Counted from the stretch's first letter, positions 39,476-49,266 are shown. The stretch: DNA of 64,000 nt from Pseudorhodoferax sp. Leaf265 (GCF_001422365.1 NZ_LMMT01000023.1:248001-312000), one strand, 5' to 3'. A program made the numbers and translations. Notes: generated from the sequence alone by a model not told the origin.

Positions 39476-40399
39476 ATGCAAGGTCTCTGGATGGTGGCGT
39501 CGGCGTTCCTGTTCGCCGCCATGGGGGTGTGCGTCAAGTTCGCTTCGGCCTCGTTCAACAGCGCCGAACTGGTGTTCTGGCGCGGCATCGTCGGCGTGGT
39601 CTTCATCGGCGTGCTGGCCCGGCGCCAAGGCGTCTCGCTGGCCACGCGCTACCCGGGCATGCATGTCTGGCGCAGCGTGATCGGAACCTTCTCGCTGGGC
39701 TGCTGGTTCTACGCCATCGCCCACATCCCGCTGTCGGCGGCGATGACGCTGAACTACATGAGCAGCATCTGGATCGCCACCTTCCTGGTCGGCGGCGCGC
39801 TGCTGGCCTGGGTGCCGATCCCGGGCCGCGACGGCCGCGTGCCGCTGCCCCCGCTGCAGGGGGTGCTGGCACTGACGGTGCTGGTCGGCTTCGCCGGCGT
39901 GGTGATGATCCTGAAGCCCGACGTGAACCCCGGCCAGGGCTTCGCCAGCATGGTGGGGCTGATCTCCGGCCTCACGGCGGCCTTCGCCTACCTGCAGGTC
40001 ATCGCGCTGTCGCGCATCGGCGAGCCCGAGACGCGCACGGTGTTCTATTTCGCGCTCGGCGCGGCCGCGATGGGCGGGCTGTGGATGCTGTTCACCGGCC
40101 TGTCGCCCTGGAATTGGCTGCACGCGCTGTGGCTTCTGCCCATCGGTGTGCTGGCGGCCTTGGGCCAGCTGTGCATGACGCGCGCCTATGCCCAGGCCAA
40201 GACCCAGGCCGGCACGCTGGTGGTGGCCAACCTGCAGTATTCGGGCATCGTCTTCGCGTCCATCTTCAGCGTGCTGCTGTTCGACGACGTGATCGACACG
40301 ACGGGCGTGGTGGGCATCGGCCTGGTCATCGCGAGCGGGGTGGTGGCCACGGTGCTGCGCCAACGCGCCGTGCCCAAGGCACCGGCGGAGGAGCATTGA
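39476..40399 (+). CDS. EamA/DMT-family transporter
   Basis: A 307-residue membrane protein with ten predicted helices in two EamA repeats (first from GLWMVASAFLFAAMGVCVKF, second from GFASMVGLISGLTAAFAYL). Such proteins usually export metabolites or amino acids. The ATG at 39476 was chosen because it begins the first helix. The gene lies after the Rieske terminator, and 46 bases before the rhodanese gene. Substrate unknown. Confidence 0.92.
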   Translation: MQGLWMVASAFLFAAMGVCVKFASASFNSAELVFWRGIVGVVFIGVLARRQGVSLATRYPGMHVWRSVIGTFSLGCWFYAIAHIPLSAAMTLNYMSSIWIATFLVGGALLAWVPIPGRDGRVPLPPLQGVLALTVLVGFAGVVMILKPDVNPGQGFASMVGLISGLTAAFAYLQVIALSRIGEPETRTVFYFALGAAAMGGLWMLFTGLSPWNWLHALWLLPIGVLAALGQLCMTRAYAQAKTQAGTLVVANLQYSGIVFASIFSVLLFDDVIDTTGVVGIGLVIASGVVATVLRQRAVPKAPAEEH

Positions 40400-40445
40400 G
40401 GCCCGGGGCGCCACAATGGCGTGTCCAACACGAAGCCGAGTGCCC

Positions 40446-41345
40446 ATGTACACCACCCTGATCACGCCGGAACAGTTGCGCACCCTGCGCGCCAGCGGCC
40501 AGCCGCAGATGCTGTTCGACTGCAGCTTCGAACTCATGAAGCCGCAGGCCGGCGACGCCCAGTACCGCGATGCCCACATCCCCGGCGCAGTGCGCGCAGA
40601 CCTCGACCGCCACCTGAGCGCCATGCACGGCGCACCGGGCAAGCACGGCACGCTGACCGCGCAGGCGGCCGACGCGCCGGCCTCGGGCGGACGCCACCCG
40701 CTGCCCAACCGCGAGAAGTTCGCGATCTGGCTGTCCAGCGTCGGCTTTGCCAATGGCATGCAGGCGGTGGTCTATGACCGCCAGGGCGCCAACTACTGCG
40801 GCCGGCTCTGGTGGATGCTCAAGTGGGCCGGCCACGAGGCCGTGGCCGTGCTCGATGGCGGCCTGCAGGCCTGGCAGGCCAGCGGCGGAGAGGTGGTGGC
40901 CGGCGAGGAACCGGGCCACTTCCGCAGCAACTTCGAACTGCGTGCGCCGCTGGCGCGCCTCGTCGATGCCGATGCGGTGCTGGCGCGGCTGGACAGTCCC
41001 GCGCAGACCGTGCTCGATGCGCGGGCAGGCCCGCGTTTTCGTGGCGAGACCGAACCGCTCGACCCGGTGGCCGGCCACATCCCGGGCGCGCTGAACCGCC
41101 CATTCGCCCAGAACATCGGCGAAGACGGGCGCTTCAAGCCCGCGCAGCAGCTGCGCGCCGAATTCGACGCGCTGTTGGCCGGACGCGACCCGGCCAGCGT
41201 GGTGCACCAATGCGGCAGCGGCGTCAGCGCCGTGCCCAACCTGCTGGCCATGCAGGTGGCCGGCTACCCCGCCACCGCGCTCTATGCCGGCAGCTGGAGC
41301 GACTGGTGCAGCGACCGGAGCCGTCCGGTCGCCACGGGCGGCTGA
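40446..41345 (+). CDS. Thiosulfate/3-mercaptopyruvate-type sulfurtransferase (tandem rhodanese)
   Basis: A 299-residue two-domain rhodanese. The N-terminal inactive domain includes the DAHIPGAVRADLD turn; the C-terminal domain has the active-site loop with C256 in HQCGSGVSAV. This loop type (CGSGV) is typical of 3-mercaptopyruvate sulfurtransferases (CGSGVTA), whereas thiosulfate enzymes usually have CRKGVTA. It would move sulfur from mercaptopyruvate or thiosulfate to cyanide or thiols. The stop is nine bases from the convergent DUF2383 gene stop. Confidence 0.92.
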   Translation: MYTTLITPEQLRTLRASGQPQMLFDCSFELMKPQAGDAQYRDAHIPGAVRADLDRHLSAMHGAPGKHGTLTAQAADAPASGGRHPLPNREKFAIWLSSVGFANGMQAVVYDRQGANYCGRLWWMLKWAGHEAVAVLDGGLQAWQASGGEVVAGEEPGHFRSNFELRAPLARLVDADAVLARLDSPAQTVLDARAGPRFRGETEPLDPVAGHIPGALNRPFAQNIGEDGRFKPAQQLRAEFDALLAGRDPASVVHQCGSGVSAVPNLLAMQVAGYPATALYAGSWSDWCSDRSRPVATGG

Positions 41346-41354
41346 GCGCCGCGA

Positions 41355-42305
41355 TCAGCCCTTGCGCGCGCGTTCGGCATCGCGCAGGCGCTTGATCTCG
41401 TCGTGGTTGCGCTGGGCTCCCTCCATCTGCTGCTGCACCAGCGTGCGCACATCGGCCGGCAGCGCTTGCGCCAGCACCTTGCGGTAGCGGGCCAGCGCCG
41501 CATCCTCGCCGCGCTCGCATTCCTCCAGCATGTCCAGGTCGCTCAGGGCGCCGACGCTGCCACGTGCGCTGACCCAGCCGCGGTGCAACGCGCCCGTGGC
41601 GCTGCCCCGGTCGTTGGCCTCGCCGCCCAGGCGGCCGATCGCCGCGATGAGATCCTCGGCACCGCGGGCGCAGGTCTGGGCGCGGTCGCGCAGCAAGGTG
41701 GCCAGGCTGGCGGTGCGCGTGTGCTCGGCTGCCTCCTTGAAGCCCTTCTCGCCGTCGCGGCAGGTCTTGAGCAGGTCGTCCAGCGACTCCAGCACCTCGT
41801 CGCGGTCGTAGTCGCCCACGCTGGCGGCTGGCGCCTGCACGCGATCCCAGGCGGCGCGCGTGGCGGGGCGGGCCTGCTGCCAGTCCAGCGACGAGTTGCC
41901 GCGCCGGCTGTCCCAGTCGCGGGCCAGCGTCGGTTCGACCTCCTCGAACGGGCCCGGATAGGTCGTGGTGGCACCCCAGCCGTATGCGTAGGCAGGGCCA
42001 TAGTCGTCGAAGCTGCGACCCGCTTCGTAGTAGGGCTCGCGCGTATAGCTTTCGCGCCAGTAGGCTTCCTCGACCGTGGGGTTGATGCGCTCGGCCGTGG
42101 CCTTGCCAGCCAGGCCGCCCACGAGGGCACCGGCAACCAGGCCGACCGCAGCGCCGATCGGGCCGCCGACGGCGCCGATGGCCGCACCGGCGACACCGCC
42201 GCCGGTGGCGCCGACGCCGGTGCCTACGGGGTGCGCGCCGGGTGCTTCGGTGATGGGATCGAGGTTGCGCTGGTCGCGCAGATCGCGTTCGTCGGCTGCT
42301 GCCAT
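41355..42305 (-). CDS. Glycine-zipper plus DUF2383 four-helix bundle protein
   Basis: A 316-residue protein. Residues about 25-70 are a Gly/Ala zipper (GVGATGGGVAGAAIGAVGG and PIGAAVGLVAGALVGGLAG) that could insert in a membrane. The C-terminal 150 residues match the DUF2383/PA2169-type ferritin-like bundle, with LESLDDLLKTCRDGEKGFKEA and DMLEECERGEDAALARY. The ATG at 42305 was chosen over longer upstream readings because the upstream part is non-coding-like. Such proteins are linked to stress in beta-proteobacteria; the function is unknown. Confidence 0.8.
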   Translation of the reverse strand: MAAADERDLRDQRNLDPITEAPGAHPVGTGVGATGGGVAGAAIGAVGGPIGAAVGLVAGALVGGLAGKATAERINPTVEEAYWRESYTREPYYEAGRSFDDYGPAYAYGWGATTTYPGPFEEVEPTLARDWDSRRGNSSLDWQQARPATRAAWDRVQAPAASVGDYDRDEVLESLDDLLKTCRDGEKGFKEAAEHTRTASLATLLRDRAQTCARGAEDLIAAIGRLGGEANDRGSATGALHRGWVSARGSVGALSDLDMLEECERGEDAALARYRKVLAQALPADVRTLVQQQMEGAQRNHDEIKRLRDAERARKG

Positions 42306-42438
42306 GGTGGTGCTCCTTCGCTCAGGTTGAACAAGGTCCCGTCTCGGGACATGTCCCCATGGTCGGCGCACCTTGGCGGCGGCGGCGTCGTCCAGGCCCG
42401 AAGCCGCCCGTAGGCGCAGGCCGCAGCGCCGCCCCGGA

Positions 42439-43338
42439 TCAGGCCACGCCCTTGGCCTTGAACCAGGCCAGCGCGCGCTTCCAGCCATCTTCGGCCGGGC
42501 CCTGGCGGAAGCTGGGCCGGTAGTCCGCATGGAAGGCATGCGGCGCGTCGGGATAGACGACGAACTCGGAGGCCTTGGCGGCCGCGCTGCCCTGGGCCAG
42601 CGCGGCCTTCATCTTCTCCACCGTGTCCAGCGGGATGCCGGTGTCGGCCGCGCCATACAGGCCCAGCACCGGACCGTGCAACTGGCCCGCCACGTCAACC
42701 GGGTGGCGCGGCGTGGTGGCGCTGGCATTGCCGACCAAGCGGCCATACCAGGCCACGCCGGCCTTCACGTTGGGGCTGTGCGCGCTGTACAGCCAGGTGA
42801 TGCGGCCGCCCCAGCAAAAGCCGGTGATGCCGACCTTGGTGACGTCGCCCCCGTTGGCGCCGGCCCATTGGACGGCGCCGTCCAGGTCGGCCATGACCTG
42901 CGCGTCGGGCACTTTGGACACCAGTTCGGCCTGCAGCCTGGCGATCTCTCCGTACTGGCCCGGATCGCCCTGGCGCGCATACAGCTCGGGGGCGATCGCC
43001 AGGTAGCCAGCCTTGGCGAAACGGCGCGCGGTGTCGGCGATGTACTCGTGCACACCGAAGATCTCCTGGATCACGAGCACCACAGGCAGGCCGGTCTTGC
43101 CGGCCGGCGCGGCGCGGTAGGCCGGCACCTTGAAGCCGTTGACCTCGAAGCCGACCTCGCCAACGGTCAGCCCCTCGGACGAGGTCTTGACCGCCGTCTG
43201 CGCCATGGTGGGCAGGACCGAGGCCGCGTAGCCCACGCCCAGCGCCGCTTTCAGCGCGGTGCGGCGCGAAGCGCCCTGTTCGGTGGTGCTGCCGGGCAGC
43301 AAGGAGTCGAAATCGGACTGGAGATCTTCACGCAGCAT
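42439..43338 (-). CDS. Dienelactone hydrolase-family protein with Tat signal
   Basis: A 299-residue alpha/beta hydrolase. A twin-arginine-like signal starts around residue 25 (SRRTALKAALGVGYAASVL). The catalytic Cys nucleophile is in GFCWGG (near residue 163), with an Asp in GAADTG and the His in PHAFH. Family members open lactones such as dienelactone or carboxymethylenebutenolide. It lies 133 bases from the DUF2383 gene and shares its direction; the substrate is unknown. Confidence 0.88.
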   Translation of the reverse strand: MLREDLQSDFDSLLPGSTTEQGASRRTALKAALGVGYAASVLPTMAQTAVKTSSEGLTVGEVGFEVNGFKVPAYRAAPAGKTGLPVVLVIQEIFGVHEYIADTARRFAKAGYLAIAPELYARQGDPGQYGEIARLQAELVSKVPDAQVMADLDGAVQWAGANGGDVTKVGITGFCWGGRITWLYSAHSPNVKAGVAWYGRLVGNASATTPRHPVDVAGQLHGPVLGLYGAADTGIPLDTVEKMKAALAQGSAAAKASEFVVYPDAPHAFHADYRPSFRQGPAEDGWKRALAWFKAKGVA

Positions 43339-43443
43339 GCTGGCTCCTGGGTGGATGGAAGTGGACTGAGCCGCGCCGGCGCCGACAGTTCCGTGCCGGG
43401 CGGTCGCGCGCGACGATAGCGCAGGCGCGCCAGCCCGCAGGGT

Positions 43444-46248
43444 TCAGTGCGCCTGGTCCCAGTTGGCGCCGAATCCCACCTCGGCCAGCAGCGGCACCTT
43501 GAGGCTGGCCACGCCGGCCATGAGCCGCGGCACCTCGGTGCGCACCCAGTCGGCTTCCTGCTCGGGCAGCTCGAACACGAGTTCGTCGTGCACCTGCATC
43601 ACGATGCGCGTGGACTGGCCGGTCCGGTCGAGTTCGGCCTGCACGGCGATCATGGCCAGCTTGATGAGGTCGGCCGCCGTGCCCTGCATGGGCGCGTTGA
43701 TGGCCTGGCGCTCGGCCGCGGCGCGGCGCGGGCCGCTGCCGCCCTGGATCTCAGGCAGCACGATGCGCCGGCCGAACAGGGTTTCCACATAGCCCTGGTC
43801 CTTGGCCTTCTCGCGCGTCTCGTCCATGTAGCGCTTGACGCCGGCGAAGCGGTCGAAGTAGCGGTCGATGTAGTTCTTGGCCGCCTTCTGGTCGATGCCG
43901 AGGTTGCTGGCCAGGCCGAAGGCGCCCATGCCGTAGATCAGGCCGAAGTTGATGACCTTGGCGTAGCGGCGCTGCTCGCTGCTGACGGCCTCCACGTCGA
44001 CACCGAAGACCTCGGCCGCGGTGGCGCGGTGCACGTCGCGGCCCTCGGCGAAGGCGGCCAGCAGGCCCGGGTCCTCGCTGATGTGGGCCATGATGCGCAG
44101 CTCGATCTGCGAGTAGTCGGCGCTGGCGATCTGGTGGCCCGGCGGCGCGATGAAGGCCTCGCGCACGCGCCGGCCCTCGGGCGTGCGGATCGGGATGTTC
44201 TGCAGGTTGGGCTCGTTGCTGGACAGCCGGCCCGTCACGGCCACGGCCTGCGCGTAGTTGGTGTGCACGCGGCCGGTGATCGGGTTGACCATCAGCGGCA
44301 GCTTGTCGGTGTAGGTGCTCTTGAGCTTGGACAGACCGCGGTGTTCGAGCAGGCGCGCGGGCAACGGGTAGTCGGCCGCGAGTTTCTCCAGCACCTCCTC
44401 GTCGGTGGACGGCGCGCCCGTGGCGGTCTTCTTCTGCACCGGGATGCCGAGCTTGGTGAACAGGATCTCGCCGATCTGCTTGGGGCTGCCCATGTTGAAG
44501 GGCTGGCCGGCCAGGTCGTAGGCCTCCTGCTCCAGCGCGACCATGCGCTCGGCCAGGGCCTGGCTCTGCTTTTGCAGCACGGCCGCATCGACCAGCACGC
44601 CGTGGCGCTCCACGCGCTGCAGCACGCCGCTGGTCGGCATCTCGATCTGTTCGTAGACATAGCGCCGGCTCGGCGCGGCGGCCGGCTCGGCTTCGAGTTC
44701 GGGCCACAGCACGCGGTGCACGTCCAGCACCATCTCGCTGTCCTCGCCCGAGTAGGTGGTGGCGGTCTGCACGTCGACCTGCGCGAACGGGATCTGCTTG
44801 GCGCCCTTGCCGCAGATATCCTCGTAGGACAGGCCCTTGCGGCCCAGGTGGCGGTCGGCCAGGCTCTCCAGGCTGTGCGGCTTGTGCGCTTCGATCACAT
44901 AGCTCTGCAACAGCGTGTCGTGGCGCCAGCCGCGCACCGTGATGCCGTGGTTGGCGAACACGTGGCTGTCGTACTTGATGTTCTGGCCCATCTTGCCGGC
45001 GGCCTCGTCCTCCAGCCAGGGCCTGAGTTTGGCCAGCACCGCGTCCAGCGGCAACTGGTCGGGCACATCGGCGTAGTTGTGGGCGAGCGGAATGTAGGCG
45101 GCCTCGCGCGCCTGCAGCGCGAACGAGATGCCGACGATGCGCGCGCGCATCGGGTCCAGCGAGTCGGTCTCGGTGTCGAGCGCGGCCAGCGGCGCGGCGC
45201 GCAGGCGTGCGATCCACGCGTCCAGCTGCTCCCAACTGGCGATGGTCTGGTAGTTGCCACTGGGTGGTGTCGGCTCGCAGGCCGTGGCGGCCGGTGCCTC
45301 GGTGTCGCCCTGGCCTTCGGCGAACAGGTCGTCGGTGCTGGCCGGCGCGGGCTTGGTGGCAGCCATGCGCGCTTCCAGCTCGCGGGCCATGGTCTTGAAG
45401 CCGTAACGCTGGTAGAAGGCCAGCAGCTGCACAGGGTCGGGCTCGGCGAACTTCAGCGCCTCGAAGCCGGCCTCGGCCGGCCAGCCGGCCACGTGCTCGG
45501 CCAGGTCGCAATCGGTGCGGATGGTCACGAGCCTGCGACCCAGCGGCAGCCAGTCCAGCGCCTTGCGCAGGTTGTCGCCGGCCACACCTTTGATGCTGCC
45601 CGCGGCGGCCATCACGCCGTCGAGCGAGCCGTGCTCGGTCAGCCATTTCACGGCTGTTTTCGGGCCGACCTTGTCCACACCGGGCACGTTGTCCACCGTG
45701 TCGCCGATCAGGGACAGGTAGTCCACGATGCGCTCGGGCGGCACGCCGAACTTGGCCTGCACGCCGGCCGGGTCCAGCGTCTCGTTGCTCATGGTGTTGA
45801 TCAGCGTGACGTGGTCGTCGACCAGCTGCGCCATGTCCTTGTCGCCCGTGGACACCACCACCGTACCGCCGCGCGCCGCCATGGAACGCGCCAGCGTGCC
45901 GATCACGTCGTCGGCCTCGATGCCCACGATCGACAGGACCGGCCAGCCCAGCAGCCGCACCACCTCGTGGATCGGGCCGATCTGCTGCACCAGCGGCTCG
46001 GGCATGGCGGCGCGGTTGGCCTTGTACTCGGGATACCAGTCGTCGCGGAAGGTCTTGCCCGGTGCGTCGAACACGCAGACCGCATGGGCGGACGGAAACT
46101 GCGCCCGCAGCTTGGTCAGCATGGCCACCATGCCGTGGAGCGCGCCGGTCGGGAACTGGTCGGGGCCGCGCAGATCCGGCAGCGCGTGGTAGGCCCGGTA
46201 CAGATAGCTGGAACCGTCGACCAGCAGCAGGGTATTCGTGTCGCTCAT
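43444..46248 (-). CDS. polA: DNA polymerase I
   Basis: A 934-residue enzyme for gap filling and RNA primer removal. The 5'-3' exonuclease domain is at the start (LLLVDGSSYLYRAYHAL) with VVVSTGDKDMAQL. The 3'-5' proofreading site is present (LDTETDSLDPM), and polymerase motifs A and C read DYSQIELRIMAHI and MQVHDELVFE. The start MSDTNTLLLVDG at 46248 is used rather than the longer frame. Length agrees with bacterial Pol I. It diverges from the DUF2782 gene. Confidence 0.97.
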   Translation of the reverse strand: MSDTNTLLLVDGSSYLYRAYHALPDLRGPDQFPTGALHGMVAMLTKLRAQFPSAHAVCVFDAPGKTFRDDWYPEYKANRAAMPEPLVQQIGPIHEVVRLLGWPVLSIVGIEADDVIGTLARSMAARGGTVVVSTGDKDMAQLVDDHVTLINTMSNETLDPAGVQAKFGVPPERIVDYLSLIGDTVDNVPGVDKVGPKTAVKWLTEHGSLDGVMAAAGSIKGVAGDNLRKALDWLPLGRRLVTIRTDCDLAEHVAGWPAEAGFEALKFAEPDPVQLLAFYQRYGFKTMARELEARMAATKPAPASTDDLFAEGQGDTEAPAATACEPTPPSGNYQTIASWEQLDAWIARLRAAPLAALDTETDSLDPMRARIVGISFALQAREAAYIPLAHNYADVPDQLPLDAVLAKLRPWLEDEAAGKMGQNIKYDSHVFANHGITVRGWRHDTLLQSYVIEAHKPHSLESLADRHLGRKGLSYEDICGKGAKQIPFAQVDVQTATTYSGEDSEMVLDVHRVLWPELEAEPAAAPSRRYVYEQIEMPTSGVLQRVERHGVLVDAAVLQKQSQALAERMVALEQEAYDLAGQPFNMGSPKQIGEILFTKLGIPVQKKTATGAPSTDEEVLEKLAADYPLPARLLEHRGLSKLKSTYTDKLPLMVNPITGRVHTNYAQAVAVTGRLSSNEPNLQNIPIRTPEGRRVREAFIAPPGHQIASADYSQIELRIMAHISEDPGLLAAFAEGRDVHRATAAEVFGVDVEAVSSEQRRYAKVINFGLIYGMGAFGLASNLGIDQKAAKNYIDRYFDRFAGVKRYMDETREKAKDQGYVETLFGRRIVLPEIQGGSGPRRAAAERQAINAPMQGTAADLIKLAMIAVQAELDRTGQSTRIVMQVHDELVFELPEQEADWVRTEVPRLMAGVASLKVPLLAEVGFGANWDQAH

Positions 46249-46302
46249 CGGGGCATTGTGCCTTCGGCGCCCAGGGCGTTGCGGCCACCTACAATGCCGC
46301 CC

Positions 46303-46641
46303 ATGCGCGCACTCGCCCTCCTCTGTTTCAGCCTGGTGGCCACGGCTTCGGCCTTCGGCCAGGCCCCGGCCGCGGCCCCGCCGCCGCTGGTGGCCGACAA
46401 CCCGGGCCAGTCCGGCACCGACAAGCGGATCGAGCACATCCGCATCGAGGACAAGGGCGCCCGCATCGACGAGCTGCGCTACGGCGGCGAACCGCAAAGC
46501 ATCACCGTGCAGCCGCTCAACAGCGCCATGCCGGCCTACGAGATCGTGCCGCACAACGGCGCGCGCGTGCGGCCCGGCAACGAACGCGACAACGCCCAGG
46601 GCAATGCCGGGCAGCGCGTCTGGAAAGTGCTCGGCTTCTGA
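46303..46641 (+). CDS. DUF2782-type exported protein
   Basis: A 112-residue protein with a signal peptide (MRALALLCFSLVATASAFG, cleaved near GQA). The mature part holds the conserved DUF2782 features: RIEHIRIEDKGARIDELRYGG and the ending GQRVWKVLGF. An ATG nine bases earlier is an alternative start. It is four bases before thrB and probably co-transcribed; DUF2782 genes are often found beside polA and thrB in this family. Function unknown. Confidence 0.82.
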   Translation: MRALALLCFSLVATASAFGQAPAAAPPPLVADNPGQSGTDKRIEHIRIEDKGARIDELRYGGEPQSITVQPLNSAMPAYEIVPHNGARVRPGNERDNAQGNAGQRVWKVLGF

Positions 46642-46645
46642 CACC

Positions 46646-47617
46646 GTGGCAGTCTTCACCGAGGTCACAGAACACGATGCCCAGGCCCTGCTGAACACCC
46701 TGGGGCTGGGCGCGCTGCGCGGCCTGCGCGGCATCCAGGGCGGCATCGAGAACACCAACTACTTCGTCGACAGCGAACGCGGCCAGCATGTGCTGACGCT
46801 GTTCGAGCGCCTGTCGTTCGCGCAGTTGCCCTTCTACCTGCATCTGATGCAGCACCTGGCGCGCCGGGGCATCCCGGTGCCCGATCCGGCGGCCGATGCC
46901 GAGGGCAGCATCCTGCACCGTGTGAACGGCAAGCCGGCCGCACTGGTCAACCGGCTGCGCGGTGCCAGCGAGCTGTCCCCGGGCCCGGCGCACTGCGCCG
47001 CCGTGGGTGCCATGCTGGCGCGCATGCACCTTGCCGGCCGCGATTACGAGCGGCACCAGCCCAACCTGCGCGGCCTGCCCTGGTGGAACGAAACCGCACC
47101 CGTGGTCATGCCCCACCTGGAGCCGGAACAGGCCGCTCTGCTGCAGAGCGAACTGGCCTACCAGAACCATGTGGCGGCCTCGGCCGCCTACGCGGCGCTG
47201 CCCCGCGGCCCGGTGCATGCCGACCTGTTCCGCGACAACGTGATGTTCGAGCAGTTGCCGGGCCAGGCCCCGGTGCTGACCGGCTTCTTCGACTTCTACT
47301 TCGCGGGCGTGGACACCTGGCTGTTCGACATCGCCGTGTGCCTGAACGACTGGTGCATCCACCTGGCCGACGGCCAGGCCGATGGTGAACGCCATGCCGC
47401 CTTCCTCGATGCCTACGGTGCCGAGCGCGCGCTCACCGGCGCGGAGCGCGAACTGCTGCCCGCCATGCTGCGCGCCGGGGCCCTGCGCTTCTGGATCTCG
47501 CGGCTGTGGGACTTTCACCTGCCGCGCGAAGCCGCGTTGCTGACCCCGCACGACCCCGGCCACTTCGAGCGCGTGCTGCGCGCCCGCGCGACGCGCTTTG
47601 CGCCCGCCTTCGCATGA
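46646..47617 (+). CDS. thrB: Homoserine kinase (ThrB, aminoglycoside-phosphotransferase type)
   Basis: A 323-residue kinase of the APH fold phosphorylating L-homoserine in threonine synthesis. N-terminal signature RGIQGGIENTNYFV, catalytic loop HADLFRDNVMFE and metal-binding FFDFYFAG are present. Translation appears to start with GTG at 46646 (VAVFTEVTEHDA), four bases after the preceding gene. The length is standard for this form. Confidence 0.95.
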   Translation: MAVFTEVTEHDAQALLNTLGLGALRGLRGIQGGIENTNYFVDSERGQHVLTLFERLSFAQLPFYLHLMQHLARRGIPVPDPAADAEGSILHRVNGKPAALVNRLRGASELSPGPAHCAAVGAMLARMHLAGRDYERHQPNLRGLPWWNETAPVVMPHLEPEQAALLQSELAYQNHVAASAAYAALPRGPVHADLFRDNVMFEQLPGQAPVLTGFFDFYFAGVDTWLFDIAVCLNDWCIHLADGQADGERHAAFLDAYGAERALTGAERELLPAMLRAGALRFWISRLWDFHLPREAALLTPHDPGHFERVLRARATRFAPAFA

Positions 47618-47651
47618 ACCTGCCCCCACGCCCATCGCTCCGCGTATCGCT

Positions 47652-47666
47652 GCCCCCCGAGGGGGC
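47652..47666. repeat. GCCCCC-CGA-GGGGGC hairpin repeat
   Basis: The short perfect hairpin GCCCCC-CGA-GGGGGC lies in the 84-base gap between thrB and the next gene. Such elements are frequent between genes of Comamonadaceae, and this one lacks a T-tract, so it is unlikely to be a terminator. Confidence 0.5.
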
Positions 47667-47701
47667 GCGTCAGTGCCTACGGGCGGCCGGGCGGCACTGA
47701 C

Positions 47702-48472
47702 ATGATCCTCAACATCGTCCCCGCCCGCACTGGCATCCAATGGGTGCGCGAGGGCATCCAGACCTTCTTCCGCCAGCCACTGGCCCTGGTCGGCCTGTTT
47801 TTCATGTACATGGCGGTCATGCTGATCGTCTCGCAGCTGCCGGGCATCGGCGTGCTGCTGGCCGGCGTGCTGGTGCCGGCCAGCACGCTGGGCCTGATGG
47901 CCGCCACGCGCGAGGCCGCGCAGGGGCGCTTTCCGATGCCGACCGTACTGGCCAGCGCCTTCCGCGCCGGCCAGCAGCGCATGAAGGCGATGCTGGCACT
48001 GGGGTTGGCCTATGCCGTGCTGTCCACGCTGGTCTCGTTGATCGTCTCTGCCCTGCTGCCGGCACCGTCCGCGCCGGTCCAGGCTGGCGCGCCGGCCGCC
48101 GAGCAGGTCAGCGGCGCCGTGCTGCTCACGCTGCTGCTGCACCTGCCGATCTTCCTGATGTTCTGGCACGCACCCGCCCTCGTGCACTGGCATGGCATCT
48201 CGCCGGCCAAGAGCCTGTTCTTCAGCATCGTGGCCTGCCTGCGCAATGCGCGCGCCTTCCTGGTCTACGGACTGGCCTGGGCCGGCCTGGTGATGGCCAT
48301 GGGCATGGTGATCGCGATCTTCGCTTCGCTGGTCGGCAGCGCCGAGGCGGCGAGCATGGTCATGATGCCGTTCGCCTTCCTGATGGCGGCCATGATGTCG
48401 ACCTCGATCTACTTCAGCTTCCGCGATTGCTTCGTGGAAAGCGAAACGCCGGCACTGCCCAGCGAGGCCTGA
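47702..48472 (+). CDS. BPSS1780-family membrane protein
   Basis: A 256-residue inner-membrane protein with about six helices (for example LALVGLFFMYMAVMLIVS and LLTLLLHLPIFLMFW). It starts ILNIVPARTGIQWVREGIQTFF, the characteristic BPSS1780 opening. The family is of unknown function and common in Burkholderiales. It ends three bases from the convergent modC stop. Confidence 0.87.
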   Translation: MILNIVPARTGIQWVREGIQTFFRQPLALVGLFFMYMAVMLIVSQLPGIGVLLAGVLVPASTLGLMAATREAAQGRFPMPTVLASAFRAGQQRMKAMLALGLAYAVLSTLVSLIVSALLPAPSAPVQAGAPAAEQVSGAVLLTLLLHLPIFLMFWHAPALVHWHGISPAKSLFFSIVACLRNARAFLVYGLAWAGLVMAMGMVIAIFASLVGSAEAASMVMMPFAFLMAAMMSTSIYFSFRDCFVESETPALPSEA

Positions 48473-48475
48473 AGC

Positions 48476-49264
48476 TCAGCGGCCCAGCAGCATGCGCTGC
48501 AGCCTGGCGCGCAAGGGCGTGGCGGCCAGCGGGGCCGCGCCGGCCAGCGCCGCGCGCCGCAGTTCCGCCTGCACGCCGGCGCGCAGGTCCACGCGCCGCA
48601 CGATGCAGCCCTCCTCGTAAACAAAGGCTTCGTCGGCCAGCGCCAGCGCATCTTCCACGTCGTGCGTGATCATGAGCGCCGGGATGCCGGCCTGCCGGCA
48701 GGCGCTCGCGAGCTCGACCCGCAGCTCATCGCGCAGCATCGGGTTGAGCGCCGCGAAGGGTTCGTCCAGCAGCAGCAGGTGGGGCTCGCAGGCCAGGGCC
48801 CGGGCCAGCGCCACGCGCTGGCGCTGGCCGCCCGACAAGGTCTGGGGCCGGCTGTCGGCCATGGCAGACAGCCCGAAGTTCTGCAGCAGCGTGTCGATGC
48901 GCGCCTGCTGCGCCGGCGTCAGCCGCCGGCTGCGCCAGGAGGTCAGCCCGAAACCGATGTTCTGGCGCACCGTGAGGTGCGGGAACAGCGCGTAGTCCTG
49001 GAACAGGTAGCCGACGCGGCGCGCGGCCGGTGGCAGGTCCACGCCGGTGGCCGCGTCGAACAGCGTGCGGCCGGCCACGTGCACATGGCCGGCGCTGGGC
49101 CGCAGCAGGCCGGCCATGGCCTGCAGCGTGAGCGACTTGCCCGACCCCGAGGGGCCGTACAGCGCGACGAAGGCGGCGTCGGACGCGAAGGCGGCCGACA
49201 GCGTGAAACTGCGCCGCCCGTCGGCCACGGTCAGCTGCAGATCGACATCGACGCGTGCAGCCAT
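48476..49264 (-). CDS. modC: Molybdate ABC transporter ATP-binding protein
   Basis: A 262-residue ABC ATPase. Walker A GPSGSGKSLTL (residues ~36-46), signature LSGGQRQRVALARAL, Walker B LLLLDEPFAAL and the H-loop THDVEDA are all present. It lacks the C-terminal TOBE domain of typical long ModC proteins. The ATG lies two bases after the modB stop. It supplies energy for molybdate uptake, which also serves the molybdenum enzyme encoded at 2-10 kb. Confidence 0.92.
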   Translation of the reverse strand: MAARVDVDLQLTVADGRRSFTLSAAFASDAAFVALYGPSGSGKSLTLQAMAGLLRPSAGHVHVAGRTLFDAATGVDLPPAARRVGYLFQDYALFPHLTVRQNIGFGLTSWRSRRLTPAQQARIDTLLQNFGLSAMADSRPQTLSGGQRQRVALARALACEPHLLLLDEPFAALNPMLRDELRVELASACRQAGIPALMITHDVEDALALADEAFVYEEGCIVRRVDLRAGVQAELRRAALAGAAPLAATPLRARLQRMLLGR

Positions 49265-49266
49265 GT

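Noticed and set aside
43447-46641. 1064-codon open frame antisense to polA
   Set aside because: It is a high-GC shadow frame; polA has full motifs on the other strand, and the antisense reading is low-complexity His/Gly/Ala. Only its last part holds the real DUF2782 gene.
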